A DNA stretch of 19,923 bases from AA29 sp041481445 (GCA_041481445.1 JBGPBV010000129.1:1-19923); one strand, 5' to 3'. Positions 1 to 9,237 are shown, counted from the first letter of the stretch. Program-made: numbers and translations. The notes: generated from the sequence alone by a model not told the origin.

Positions 1-1032
1 AACGCGGTGGTGCAGCGCTTCAAGATCATGTCGAAGCTCGACATCTCCGAGAAGCGCAAGCCCCAGGACGGCAAGATCCGCTTCCGGGGCCCGATGGGCA
101 CCATCGAGCTGCGCGTGGCCACGATCCCGACTGCCGGCGGCAACGAGGACGTGGTCATGCGCCTCCTGGCCGCCTCCAAGCCCCTCCCCCTCGAGAAGAT
201 GGGTTTCTCCGATCGCAACATCGCCGAGTTCAAGACGATCCTCCAGAAGCCGTACGGGATCTGCCTGGTGGTGGGCCCGACCGGGTCGGGCAAGACCACC
301 ACCCTGCACTCCGGCCTCGGCTTCATCAACACGGTGGACATGAAGATCTGGACGGCGGAGGACCCCGTCGAGATCACGCAGGCCGGGCTGCGCCAGGTGC
401 AGGTGCATCCCAAGATCGAGTTCACGTTCGCGGTGGCCATGCGCGCGTTCCTGCGCGCCGATCCCGACGTGATCATGGTCGGCGAGATGCGCGACCACGA
501 GACGGCGGCCACCGGCATCGAGGCCTCGCTCACCGGCCACCTCGTCTTCTCCACCCTGCACACGAACTCGGCGCCGGAGACGATCACCCGCCTCCTGGAC
601 ATGGACATCGATCCCTTCAACTTCGCGGACGCCCTGCTCGGGATCCTGGCCCAGCGCCTCGTGCGCACGCTGTGCAAGGACTGCAAGGAGGAGTACGCCC
701 CCACCCAGGAGGAGTTCGCGGAGCTGATGGAGAGCTACGGGCTCGAGTACTGGGACTCCCTCGGCATCCGCTTCTCACCGCAGTTCCGGCTCTTCCGCCC
801 CAAGGGCTGCCCCAAGTGCAACAACACCGGCTACAAGGGGCGCATGGGGATCCACGAGCTGCTCGTGGCCACCGACGAGATGAAGCGCAAGATCCAGAGG
901 CGGGAGACCATCGAGGAGCTGCGCAAGCAGGCCATGCGCGACGGCATGACCACGCTCCTGCAGGACGGGATCCAGAAGGTCGTCAAGGGGGTCACGGACT
1001 TCAAGCAGGTCCGGGCGGTCTGCATCAAGTAG
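1..1032 (+). CDS. Type II secretion / type IV pilus assembly ATPase (GspE/PilB family), 5'-truncated
   Basis: This is the C-terminal 343 codons of a hexameric secretion ATPase; the start lies outside the window and the reading frame is open from base 1. GspE/PilB proteins sit on the cytoplasmic face of the inner membrane and power pseudopilus or pilus assembly by ATP hydrolysis. The sequence shows the end of the N2 domain (LDISEKRKPQDG near the left edge), Walker A GPTGSGKTT (274-300), the Asp box TAEDPVE, the Walker B region LRADPDVIMVGEMRD (451-495) and the His box LTGHLVFSTLHTN. A tetracysteine zinc module follows, with CxxC at 673-684 and CxxC at 808-819, typical of GspE and PilB and absent from PilT. 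Whether it is the T2SS or the T4P version cannot be decided without the N-terminus. It converges on the GH28 gene with a single base between stop codons. Confidence 0.93.
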   Translation, partial: NAVVQRFKIMSKLDISEKRKPQDGKIRFRGPMGTIELRVATIPTAGGNEDVVMRLLAASKPLPLEKMGFSDRNIAEFKTILQKPYGICLVVGPTGSGKTTTLHSGLGFINTVDMKIWTAEDPVEITQAGLRQVQVHPKIEFTFAVAMRAFLRADPDVIMVGEMRDHETAATGIEASLTGHLVFSTLHTNSAPETITRLLDMDIDPFNFADALLGILAQRLVRTLCKDCKEEYAPTQEEFAELMESYGLEYWDSLGIRFSPQFRLFRPKGCPKCNNTGYKGRMGIHELLVATDEMKRKIQRRETIEELRKQAMRDGMTTLLQDGIQKVVKGVTDFKQVRAVCIK

Positions 1033-1033
1033 G

Positions 1034-2404
1034 CTAGGGGCCGAAGGCCACGTTCCGGAGCTCGAGGTCGCCCACGCCGACCAGGTGGCTGCCCTGGCTC
1101 AGGCCCGAGAACCGGCTGTCGAGGACGGCCAGGCCGCGCACGGGCGAGCGCTCGAGGGCGTCCACCCACAACGCGTAGGGCGCGCGCGCCACCGTCATCC
1201 GCTCGACGCGCACGTTGCGGACGATGGGTGGGAAGGCGCCCTTGTCCCCCTCCTCGTAGAGCATGTCGATCTCGATGGCGGCCCGGCGGACCTCCCCCAC
1301 CTCGATGTCGCGCAGGAAGACGTCCTCCACGATGCCGCCGCGCATGGCGTTGGTCTTGATCCTCAGCGCCCGGTCCAGCTCGGGGCTGCTCATCTTGCAG
1401 CTCTCGGCCCAGACACCGCTCACGCCCCCCGAGACCTCGCTCCCGATGGTCACGCCGCCATGCCCGGCCCGCATGCGGCAGCCGCGCACGACCACGTTCC
1501 GGCTGGGCGTGGCCAGGCGCCGCCCGTCCGCGTTGCGGCCGGACTTGATCGCGATGCAGTCGTCGCCGGTGTCGAAGAGCGTGTCCTCGATCAGCACGTC
1601 CGTGGAGGACTCGGGGTCGCAGCCGTCGTTGTTCGGTCCGTGGGACACGATGGTCACGCCGCGCACGGTCACGCTCGTGGAGAGGACGGGGTGGATGACC
1701 CAGAAGGGCGCGTTGCGCACGGTGACGCCTTCGACGAGGACGTTGCGGCTGCGGTAGGGCTCGATGAACGCCGGCCGCAGGAAGTGCCCGGCCCCGAAGA
1801 CGCGCCGCTCCACGGGCACGCCCTCCTCCCCCTGGCGGAACAGCAGGTCGCGGTCCGCCTTCTGGCTGGGCTGTCCGCGCGAGCCGTCCTTCCACGGCCA
1901 CCAGTGGTCCGCGTCCGCCTGCCCGTCGAGGGTCCCGGCGCCCGTGATCGCCACGTCCTCTTCCTCGTAGGCGTACACGAGCGGCGAGTAGTTCATGAGC
2001 TCGACGCCCTCCCATCGGGTGGGTACGGTCGGGTAGCGCGCGGGATCGGTGGTGAAGCGCAGGGTCGCCCCCGCGGGGACGTGCAGATCGACGTGGCTCC
2101 TCAGGCGGACAGGGCCGGTGAGGACCTCGCCGGACGGGATCACGACGCGGCCGCCGCCCAGCCGGTGGCAGTCGTCGATCGCGATGCGGATGGCCTCCGT
2201 GCAGTCGGACGTGCCGTCGGGCCGGCAGCCGTGGCCGGCCACCGGGCACTCGCGCGGGGGAAAGCGCGGAGGCACGATGCGGGCCAACACCCCGGGCAGA
2301 CGCGCCCAGGGGTCGGGGGCGGCCGCGACCTCGGTCCGCGCCGCCGGCGCCCACGACCCCATGGCCGCGGCCAGGACGGCCGCGGCCGAGAGCCCTCGCT
2401 TCAT
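1034..2404 (-). CDS. Glycoside hydrolase family 28 polygalacturonase-like enzyme, exported
   Basis: GH28 enzymes hydrolyse alpha-1,4-galacturonosyl links in pectin or related rhamno/xylogalacturonan substrates by inversion. The 456-residue protein starts with a signal peptide (MKRGLSAAAVLAAAMGSWAP, then an Ala-rich cleavage region). The N-terminal part has the usual GDG..DCTEAI and GGGRVVIPSG start of the right-handed beta-helix. All four GH28 catalytic signatures are visible: NNDG with Asp260, the GDD pair Asp281-Asp282, GHG with His315 and RIK ending in Lys350. The ATG is 1 nt after the stop of the TonB-dependent receptor gene and has no clear Shine-Dalgarno, which suggests translational coupling in one transcript. 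The partner receptor suggests that the released oligosaccharides are imported. Exact linkage specificity (homogalacturonan or a substituted pectin) cannot be read from sequence. The enzyme is periplasmic or secreted. Confidence 0.93.
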   Translation of the reverse strand: MKRGLSAAAVLAAAMGSWAPAARTEVAAAPDPWARLPGVLARIVPPRFPPRECPVAGHGCRPDGTSDCTEAIRIAIDDCHRLGGGRVVIPSGEVLTGPVRLRSHVDLHVPAGATLRFTTDPARYPTVPTRWEGVELMNYSPLVYAYEEEDVAITGAGTLDGQADADHWWPWKDGSRGQPSQKADRDLLFRQGEEGVPVERRVFGAGHFLRPAFIEPYRSRNVLVEGVTVRNAPFWVIHPVLSTSVTVRGVTIVSHGPNNDGCDPESSTDVLIEDTLFDTGDDCIAIKSGRNADGRRLATPSRNVVVRGCRMRAGHGGVTIGSEVSGGVSGVWAESCKMSSPELDRALRIKTNAMRGGIVEDVFLRDIEVGEVRRAAIEIDMLYEEGDKGAFPPIVRNVRVERMTVARAPYALWVDALERSPVRGLAVLDSRFSGLSQGSHLVGVGDLELRNVAFGP

Positions 2405-2405
2405 C

Positions 2406-5400
2406 TCAGAACGTCAGTCTAGCCCCGATCTGGAAGTCGCGCGGGTTGTTGCGGTCCTGGTTCACGAGCCCGAAGCTCGCGTTGCGCGGGTCCTGGATCG
2501 GGTTCCACAGCACCGTGTAGTTGAGCGCGTTGATGGCCTCCACCCGCACCTGCAACTTCATGCTGCGCGGCAGCGAGAAGGTCTTGTAGAGGCCGAGGTC
2601 CATCAGGTTCAGGTCGTGGGTCCGGACGTCGGGCAGCGTGGACGGGAAGCGGCGGATGTTGTTGCCGAGCTGGATCCTCTGGTCGGTGATGCCCGTCCCG
2701 CCGGGAATGTAGAACCCCGAGGTGTCCCAGGCCGGGAAGTCGAGGCCGGCGATCCCGTTCGGGGTCTTCTGGCCGATGTTGGACTTGAGGTCCCTCGGAT
2801 CCCGCGTGGGATCGTAGTAGACGTTCGTGTTCCACAGCAGCGGGTATCCCGTCTGGTACTCGTAGGTGCCGCTGACCTGCCAGCCTCCGAGCAGGGCCTC
2901 GAGCGCCCCGCTCCAGTCAGCGCCCCAGCGACGGCCGTGGCCCAGCGGCAGCGCCGCCGTGGCCCCCACCGCCACGCGGTTGGGCCGGTCGTCGGGCGAG
3001 ACGCGATCTTCCAGCACGGCGTCGGCGGCGTTGAGATAGTAGAGCTGATCGCGCAGCCGCGAGCGGGTGTAGGCGGCGAGCAGGGAGTTGCCGTTCGAGA
3101 AGCGCTTCTCGACCTTCACCGTACCCGCGTCGTAGCGGTCGGAGCCGACGTACTCCTCGGTCACGATGCTGTTGGTGGCGGCGAGGAACTGGGGGTACGG
3201 CCGCAGGAGCTGCGACCGCGGCACGGTCGCCCCGTTGATGGTGGACCCGGGGAGCAGGCCCTGGAAGGGGTTGGGCACCTGCGTGCTGAGGTAGGTCTCC
3301 TGCGCGGTGTCACGCGTGGGCGAGGTGGAGAGGTACTGGGTGGGCAGGGCGTTGATGTCGCGCGTGACGGGCAGGTCGCGTCCGCGCGAGCCCACGTACA
3401 TGACCTCGACCACCCACCCCGCGCCCAGGTCGCGCTGGAACCCGGCCTGCCAGCGGAAGTAGTACGGCGACTTCCGCTCCGCGGGCACGACCGTCCCCAG
3501 GCTCAGGCCGAGCGAGCTGGCCAGGCCGAGGGACGACCCCACGGGCTGGACGAGGTTCCCGCTGGGGAGGGGGTTGGTGAGGTCGGTCAGGAACGTGGTG
3601 CCGTTGTTCTGGGTGGTGAGGATGCTCGTCGGCTGCGAGAACCCGGACTGGTTGCCGGCGTCGAAGTAGTAGGGATAGCTGAACAGCCCCAGGCCGCCCC
3701 GGAACACGGTCTTGTCGTCGATGAGGTAGGAGAGGGCGGCGCGAGGAAGGGGCTTCACGAGGGTGTTGTAGACGGGGCCGTCCGCGAAGAGCACTCCCCC
3801 CTTCACCTTGAACTGGCCGACCGGGATCTCGGGGAGCGGGTTCCTGGCGTAGGCGGCGAGCGCGGCGGCCTCGACCGGGCTCGTGGCCGCGGCGTCGAAC
3901 CCGGCCAGGTTGCGGTTCTCGGCCTCGGTCATGGCCCGCTCGACCTCCAGGCGGACTCCCAGGTTGAGGGTGAGCTTCCGGCTGACCCGCCAGTCGTCCT
4001 GGAGGAACAGGCCGTGCGAGGTCTGGCTGTAGTCCCCGGGGGCGGAGATCTCGAACTGGCTCGAGGTGCTGCCGGCGCTCGCGACGGTACTGGTGCCGGT
4101 GGTGGGCAGGCCGAGGAGGAACTGGGCGAAGGACTGGGCGGGGTCGTTCAGGGCCGCCCCGTTGTTCGCGCGCGTGTAGGCGCCGTTGAAGTTGTAGCGG
4201 CCCGCCCCGTACGCGGGCACGGTGATGTCCCAGCGCCGGTAGCGGAGCTCGTACCCGAGGCGGAGGGAATGGCTCCCCGAGAGGCGGGTCAGGGTGGGTG
4301 CGAACGACACGTTGTAGAACGGCCGGTCGAAGCCGGTGCCCCAGTCCGACCGCTGCGCGCCCAGGGAGGCGATCCGGGAGTTCGAGTTCGTGGTGCTGAA
4401 CCCGCCGAAGGTGATGAAGGGCAGGTAGTCGTACTCGCCCATGGCGGCCACGCTCGAGGCGGCGAACCCGAGGCTGGAGGGGTCGAACTGGTCGGCGGGG
4501 AGGCGCCATTCCCCGAACCGCGCGAACGCGGCCCGGACGTCCAGGAGGGTGTGGCTCGACCGCGTGGACGTGAACCCGACGGTCACGCCGGTGTTGCTGC
4601 GGTTGTCGAAGCCGTGCGTGACCTCGAAGCCGTTGATCTCGCCCTCCCCGGTCGCGTTGGCGGCGTCCTTCGCCCAGTTGTAGCGGTCCTCCTGCCGCTT
4701 GTTGTAGTAGCCGGAGACGAAGAGCTTGTCGTCGGGGCTGAAGTTGTGGTCGATGCGGCCGACGACCGAGTTGTAGTCGTACGGGCGGAGCTGGTTCGTG
4801 AAGTAGTTGCGCTCCGTGCCCGGCCGGTTCGGCTCCGGGTAGTACTTCAGGTAGGCGGCGGCCACGGGATTGATGCGGCCGGCGGGGATGATGTTGCCGG
4901 GGAAGGTCGTGCGCTGGTTGTTGCTGCCGGTGCCGGTCAGGGGATCGAAGATCTGGACGCCGGTGAACTCCGAGAAGTTGCCCTGCCTCATGAGCATCGT
5001 GGGGACGGTGTAGGTGGCCGGCTCCGGCTGGACGTCACGCAGGTGCTCGAAGGACGCCATGAAGAAGGTCTTGTCCCGCAGGATGGGGCCCCAGGCGGTG
5101 GCGGTGTAGCGGTTGTACTTGCGGGTCGGCTTGTCGCCGCCCGCGCGCTCGGTCAGGAGCGGCGTGGACGACCGGCTGTCGTCCCGGTTGAAGTACGAGA
5201 GCGCGCCGTGCAGGGCGTTGGTGCCGCTGCGCAGGGCCAGGTTCACGGCCGCCCCCGCCGTCTGTCCCGACTGCGCGTCGAAGGCATTGGTCTGGACCTT
5301 GAACTCCGCGATGGAGTCCGACGGCGGCGAGAAGCCCACCACGCCGTTGTTGTGGTCGGAGCCGGGCGTCGAGACCGTCGTGTTGTTCGGGGAGACGCGG

Positions 5401-6005
5401 TTGGGCGCCCCGTCGAGGGTGAAGTCGTTCCCGCCGCGGGCGCCGTTGACGACGATGCCGGCCAGGTTGCCGTTGTCCATCGGACGCGAGAAGTGGAGGT
5501 CGGAGGAGTCGGCCACGCCGGGGGCGAGGCGCGAGAGCATGTAGGCGGTGCCGTCGCCGAGCGGGAGCTGCTGGATCTGGTGGCTGTCGATCACCTGGCC
5601 GGTGACACCGGAGGTGGTGTCCAGGGTGGGCTGGGTGGCCACGATCTCGACCACCTCCTCCAGCGCCCCCGCGGCCAGGGTCAGGTCCATCGTGATGGCG
5701 TCGCCCACGCGCACCTCGATGCCCTTGCGCACGACGGTCTTGAACCCGTCGAGCTTGGCCGTCACGGAGTAGGTGCCGGAGTTCAGGTACCGGACCTGGT
5801 AGAAGCCCTTTGCATCGGTCGTGAGCGAGGTGGCCACCGCGGTCCCCTCGTTGGTCACGATCACGGACGCGCCGGGGAGGACGCCTCCGGTCGCGTCGGT
5901 CAAGGTCCCGGAGATGGCGCCGCGGAAGTCCTGGGCCTGCGCGGCCACGGACGACACGAACAGGGCCAGGAGCGCCAGCCCGATCTGCCGGTTGCACGAG
6001 TTCAT
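2406..6005 (-). CDS. TonB-dependent outer-membrane receptor, Oar-like with carboxypeptidase-regulatory domain
   Basis: A 1199-residue outer-membrane transporter energised by TonB. The start ATG at 6005 was chosen over one 33 nt upstream because it has a strong AAGGAGG site just before it and directly precedes a signal peptide (MNSCNRQIGLALLALFVSSV..AQAQ). Residues about 26-110 form a CarboxypepD_reg-like beta-sandwich (GTLTDATGGVLPGASVIV, then GFYQVRYLNSGTYSV and GFKT). A plug region with QIQQLPLGDGTAYMLSRLAPGV follows, then a long beta-barrel ending in RLTF with the terminal Phe that is the outer-membrane insertion signal. Size and layout match the large Oar-like receptors that are abundant in Acidobacteriota and that work without a SusD lipoprotein; no SusD gene is present here. 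The 1-nt spacing to the GH28 gene suggests a pectin-derived oligosaccharide as substrate, which is inference from context. Confidence 0.93.
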   Translation of the reverse strand: MNSCNRQIGLALLALFVSSVAAQAQDFRGAISGTLTDATGGVLPGASVIVTNEGTAVATSLTTDAKGFYQVRYLNSGTYSVTAKLDGFKTVVRKGIEVRVGDAITMDLTLAAGALEEVVEIVATQPTLDTTSGVTGQVIDSHQIQQLPLGDGTAYMLSRLAPGVADSSDLHFSRPMDNGNLAGIVVNGARGGNDFTLDGAPNRVSPNNTTVSTPGSDHNNGVVGFSPPSDSIAEFKVQTNAFDAQSGQTAGAAVNLALRSGTNALHGALSYFNRDDSRSSTPLLTERAGGDKPTRKYNRYTATAWGPILRDKTFFMASFEHLRDVQPEPATYTVPTMLMRQGNFSEFTGVQIFDPLTGTGSNNQRTTFPGNIIPAGRINPVAAAYLKYYPEPNRPGTERNYFTNQLRPYDYNSVVGRIDHNFSPDDKLFVSGYYNKRQEDRYNWAKDAANATGEGEINGFEVTHGFDNRSNTGVTVGFTSTRSSHTLLDVRAAFARFGEWRLPADQFDPSSLGFAASSVAAMGEYDYLPFITFGGFSTTNSNSRIASLGAQRSDWGTGFDRPFYNVSFAPTLTRLSGSHSLRLGYELRYRRWDITVPAYGAGRYNFNGAYTRANNGAALNDPAQSFAQFLLGLPTTGTSTVASAGSTSSQFEISAPGDYSQTSHGLFLQDDWRVSRKLTLNLGVRLEVERAMTEAENRNLAGFDAAATSPVEAAALAAYARNPLPEIPVGQFKVKGGVLFADGPVYNTLVKPLPRAALSYLIDDKTVFRGGLGLFSYPYYFDAGNQSGFSQPTSILTTQNNGTTFLTDLTNPLPSGNLVQPVGSSLGLASSLGLSLGTVVPAERKSPYYFRWQAGFQRDLGAGWVVEVMYVGSRGRDLPVTRDINALPTQYLSTSPTRDTAQETYLSTQVPNPFQGLLPGSTINGATVPRSQLLRPYPQFLAATNSIVTEEYVGSDRYDAGTVKVEKRFSNGNSLLAAYTRSRLRDQLYYLNAADAVLEDRVSPDDRPNRVAVGATAALPLGHGRRWGADWSGALEALLGGWQVSGTYEYQTGYPLLWNTNVYYDPTRDPRDLKSNIGQKTPNGIAGLDFPAWDTSGFYIPGGTGITDQRIQLGNNIRRFPSTLPDVRTHDLNLMDLGLYKTFSLPRSMKLQVRVEAINALNYTVLWNPIQDPRNASFGLVNQDRNNPRDFQIGARLTF

Positions 6006-6189
6006 GGGGCCTCCTTGCCGTGCATGAGTGGCTGTCAACAGGGGCCGAGCGCGGGACGGACCTCGCCCCCTCTGCCGCTCAAAAGATAGCGGTGCGGGGT
6101 CGGTCCGCGGATCTGCAAATGGTCTAGGTCGCGCCTATGGCTTTGTGCAGATGCTTTCGGACGCTGCGAGCGCTTACCTCACCGCTGTC
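6006..6189. promoter_or_regulatory. Divergent control region between the receptor/GH28 unit and the kinase/regulator unit
   Basis: A 184-bp non-coding stretch separates the two divergent transcripts and must hold both promoters. Visible structure: a 7-bp perfect inverted repeat ATCTGCA (6111-6117) and TGCAGAT (6146-6152), with TAGG-N5-CCTA (6125-6137) nested within 0.5 bp of the same centre. There is also a smaller dyad CCGCT-N8-AGCGG (6075-6092) around the only AT-rich patch. The minus-strand TATCTT (6088-6083) in that patch could be a -10 box for the receptor, but no good -35 is spaced correctly. A perfect minus-strand TTGACA (6038-6033) lies too close to the start codon to serve as -35. 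The dyads could bind the neighbouring NarL-type regulator; this is inference. Confidence 0.4.
6010..6016 (-). promoter_or_regulatory. Shine-Dalgarno site of the TonB-dependent receptor
   Basis: The minus strand reads AAGGAGG, a near-perfect anti-16S match, followed by four C residues and the ATG at 6005. It fixes the start of the receptor gene at 6005 rather than the in-frame ATG at 6038, which would place this site inside the coding sequence. The 4-nt spacer is a little short but workable. Confidence 0.75.
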
Positions 6190-9100
6190 ATGAGGCTCAG
6201 GGCGCTGGCCGCGGCCGGCGTGCTAGCATGGGCGTCGCTCGAGCCCCCCTCCGTGACTCCCGGCGCCGCTCCGAAAGGCCACTGGACCGCCCTCCGGTGG
6301 GGCGTCCCGGCCCTGTTCCTCGTGGCCGGGGCCGCCGGTCCCGCGCCCGCGCTCGAACCGGCCAAGACGGTCAGCCAGTACTCCCACGTCGTCTGGCAGG
6401 AGAAGAACGGGCTCCCCAGCGACATGGTGGGGGCGATCCTCCAGACGCGGGACGGCTATCTCTGGTTCGGGACCCTCAGCGGCCTCGCCCGCTTCGACGG
6501 AGTCCGCTTCACCACCTTCGATCCGCCGCGGGTCAAGGCCCCCCTGCTGCACCGCATCTTCTCCCTGTACGAATCCCGGGACGGCAGCCTGTGGGTGGGG
6601 TCGCGCGGGGGTCTCACCCGCAAGCGCGGCGAGGAGTTCGCCAGCATCCCCATGCCGGAGGGCCTCCGCCAGACCGGCATCCGCACGATCGTGGAGGACG
6701 CGCAGGGCCGGATCTGGGCGCGCACCCTGTCCGACCTCCTGCAGCTGCGCGACGGCCGCCTGGAGCTGGTGGCCGGCAACGCGCGCTCGCTGGAGATCGG
6801 CGCCGACGGAGTCCCCCGCGTGACCACGCCGGAGGGGATCGCGCGCCCGGAGGGCGATCGCCTCGTGGTGCTCCGCCCCGTGCCCCCCGTCCGCGGCGAG
6901 GCCCATCCCTTCTCGGTGCTGGCCGCCACCCTCACCGAAGCCGACGGCACGATGTGGTTCGGCGCGCCGTGGGGGCTCGGACGCCTCCGGACGGACGGCG
7001 GCTGGACGGTCTTCACGGCCGCGGACGGCCTGCCCGGGGCGGCCGTCACCTCGCTGGGCCGCGACCGCGAGGGCACGGTCTGGGTGGGCACGACCCACGG
7101 CCTGGTCCGGGTGCGCGACGGACGGCCCGTGGCCGAAGGGCGGCACCCGCTGCTGGGCCCGCGCATCGACGCCATCTACGAGGACGGCGAGGGCAGCCTC
7201 TGGATCGGCACCGACACCGACGGCGTGCACCAGCTCCGCAACGGCGCCTTCACGCCGCTGACCACCCAGGACGGGCTGTCGGACGACCTCGTCATGCCCA
7301 TCCGCGAGACGGCCGACGGCTCGGTCTGGATCGGCACCGCCCGCGGGCTCAACCGGGTGCGCGGCTCGCGCATCGAGACCTTCACCACCGCCGACGGCCT
7401 GCCCGACGACGGCGTCTTCTCCCTGGCCGAGGACTCGGCGGGACGCCTCTGGATCGGGTCGCGCCGCGGACCGCTGACCGTCTTCGCCTTTGGCCGGTTC
7501 CGCGCCTTCTCCGCGCCGGGCCTCCCCGCCCAGCTCGGCCGCGTGACCGCGCTCGAGACCACCCGCGACGACACCGTCTGGATCGGCACCGACGTCGGCG
7601 GGCTCTACCGGGTCTCGAAGGGGAAGGTCACGCACGACACGAACGCCACCGGGCTCCCGGACAACCACGTGGCGCGGGTGTTCGAGCGCGCGGACGGCAG
7701 CGTGTGGGTGGCCACGGACCGGGGAGTGGCGGTGTGGCGCGACGGGCGGTTCTCGGCCTACGGGACGCGCGACGGCCTGCCCAGCCTCCAGGTCCGCGCG
7801 TTCGCGGAAGTGGGCGACACCCTCTGGATCGGCACCTACGGCGGAGGGCTCTGCCGGTTCCGCTCCGGCCGCTTCCAGGCCCTGCCCGCGGAGGCGGGCC
7901 TGCCCGACACCGTCGTCTACGAGATCCTCGACGACCGCCACGGGTTCCTCTGGATGACCAGCAACCGCGGCATCATCCGCGTGGCCCTGCGCGCCCTCGA
8001 GCACCTGGCCGACGGCGCGGAGGATCCGGGCGCGTTCACCCTCTTCGACATCGGCGACGGCCTCAAGAGCAGCACCTGCGTGGGCAACTTGCAGCCCGCG
8101 GGCTGGAGGACGCGCGACGGGCGCCTCTGGTTTCCCACCCGCCGGGGCGCGGTGTGGATCGATCCCGCCCACCCGATCGCCGCTCCCGCGCCGCCGCGGG
8201 TGCTGATCGAGCGGGTGCTGCTCGACGGGCAGTCGAAGTCGACGGCCTCGCTCGCCGTCGCCCCTCCCGGCCGGGGCGACCTCACCGTGGAGTTCACCGC
8301 CCCCAGCTTCCGCAACCCGGCCGCCCTGCGCTTCCGCTACCGCCTCGACGGCCTCGACACCGAGTGGCAGGAGGCGGGGACGCGGCGCACGGCCCACTAC
8401 ACGAACGTCCCCCCCGGCCACTACACCTTCCGCGTGGCTTCCATCACCCCCGAAGGAAGGTCCAATGCGAGCGAAGCCCGGCTCGAGGTCGAGGTCGAGC
8501 CGCACGTCTACCAGCGCGCCTGGTTCTACTCGCTGTGCCTGCTGGCGGGGGCGGCCCTGGCCGGGGCCGCCTACCGGATGAAGGTCCGGCAGGTGAGCGG
8601 CCGGTTCGCGGCCGTCCTGGCCGAGCGGAGCCGCATCGCTCGCGAGATGCACGACGGCCTCGACCAGGGCTTCACCGCCATCGCCCTGCAGCTCGACCTC
8701 TGCGCGAAGCTGCTGGAGGGCACCGCGCCCAAGGAGGCGCTGCGGCAGCGGCTGGATCTGGCCAAGGACCTGATCGACTACACGGCCTCGGAGGCACGGC
8801 GCTCCGTGTCCGACCTCCGCTCGGAGGCCCTGGAGACGGGCGACCTCGTCACCGCCCTCTCCCGCGTGGCCGCCCAGTTCAGCGCCGGCTCCGACCTGCG
8901 CGTCGACGTGGCCGTGGAAGGGCGGGCCCGCCCGCTGCCCGGCGCCGTCGAGAACAACCTCCTGCGCATCTGCCAGGAGGCGGTCACCAACGCCGTGCGC
9001 CACGGGCGGGCGCGCGAGGTCGCGATCGGGCTCGCCTTCGAGAGGGAGGCGGTGCGGCTGAGCGTCAAGGACGGCGGCTGCGGCTTCGATCCGGGTGCGG

Positions 9101-9237
9101 TCGCCTCCGAGCGCGAGGGCCATTTCGGCCTGATGGGCATCCGCGAGCGCGTCAAGAAGCTCGGCGGGCGCCTGCGCCTGGACTCGGAGCCGGGGCGGGG
9201 CACGGCCGTCCTCGTGGAGATCCCCATCGGCCCATGA
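6190..9237 (+). CDS. Periplasmic beta-propeller sensor histidine kinase (Reg_prop / Y_Y_Y / HisKA_3 / HATPase)
   Basis: A 1015-residue membrane kinase whose sensor lies in the periplasm. After an N-terminal export segment there are thirteen recognisable two-component-regulator-propeller repeats (variants of DGxLWIGT) at about residues 60-660, close to the 14 blades of two seven-bladed propellers. A Y_Y_Y Ig-like domain (FRYRLDGLDTEW, then NVPPGHYTFRV; about 666-775) and one transmembrane helix (about 776-797) follow. The cytoplasmic part is HisKA_3 with REMHDGLDQG, phospho-acceptor His821, then a HATPase_c domain with N box Asn934, G1 DGGCGFDPG (Asp961) and GLMGIRERV. This is the sensor half of the polysaccharide-sensing HTCS type, but the receiver is a separate gene, overlapping by ATGA. 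The start is uncertain: 6151 ATG, 6190 ATG or 6253 GTG all lack a good ribosome site. Divergence from receptor and GH28 suggests pectin-oligosaccharide sensing. Confidence 0.93.
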   Translation: MRLRALAAAGVLAWASLEPPSVTPGAAPKGHWTALRWGVPALFLVAGAAGPAPALEPAKTVSQYSHVVWQEKNGLPSDMVGAILQTRDGYLWFGTLSGLARFDGVRFTTFDPPRVKAPLLHRIFSLYESRDGSLWVGSRGGLTRKRGEEFASIPMPEGLRQTGIRTIVEDAQGRIWARTLSDLLQLRDGRLELVAGNARSLEIGADGVPRVTTPEGIARPEGDRLVVLRPVPPVRGEAHPFSVLAATLTEADGTMWFGAPWGLGRLRTDGGWTVFTAADGLPGAAVTSLGRDREGTVWVGTTHGLVRVRDGRPVAEGRHPLLGPRIDAIYEDGEGSLWIGTDTDGVHQLRNGAFTPLTTQDGLSDDLVMPIRETADGSVWIGTARGLNRVRGSRIETFTTADGLPDDGVFSLAEDSAGRLWIGSRRGPLTVFAFGRFRAFSAPGLPAQLGRVTALETTRDDTVWIGTDVGGLYRVSKGKVTHDTNATGLPDNHVARVFERADGSVWVATDRGVAVWRDGRFSAYGTRDGLPSLQVRAFAEVGDTLWIGTYGGGLCRFRSGRFQALPAEAGLPDTVVYEILDDRHGFLWMTSNRGIIRVALRALEHLADGAEDPGAFTLFDIGDGLKSSTCVGNLQPAGWRTRDGRLWFPTRRGAVWIDPAHPIAAPAPPRVLIERVLLDGQSKSTASLAVAPPGRGDLTVEFTAPSFRNPAALRFRYRLDGLDTEWQEAGTRRTAHYTNVPPGHYTFRVASITPEGRSNASEARLEVEVEPHVYQRAWFYSLCLLAGAALAGAAYRMKVRQVSGRFAAVLAERSRIAREMHDGLDQGFTAIALQLDLCAKLLEGTAPKEALRQRLDLAKDLIDYTASEARRSVSDLRSEALETGDLVTALSRVAAQFSAGSDLRVDVAVEGRARPLPGAVENNLLRICQEAVTNAVRHGRAREVAIGLAFEREAVRLSVKDGGCGFDPGAVASEREGHFGLMGIRERVKKLGGRLRLDSEPGRGTAVLVEIPIGP

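Noticed and set aside
6033..6038. Perfect minus-strand TTGACA upstream of the receptor gene
   Set aside because: A -10 box at 16-18 bp spacing would fall on the AAGGAGG ribosome site, and transcription would begin inside the coding sequence.
2049..6089. A 1346-codon plus-strand open frame antisense to the receptor and GH28 genes
   Set aside because: It has no family motifs, is rich in Arg/Gly/Val/His low-complexity runs, and is explained by the strong G/C third-position bias of the real genes on the other strand, which removes stop codons from antisense frames.
6221..6229. Extended -10-like TGCTAGCAT within the 5' end of the kinase gene
   Set aside because: No -35 match at proper spacing. 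It would require a GTG start at 6253, which is possible but no better supported than the ATG at 6190; kept only as an alternative start.
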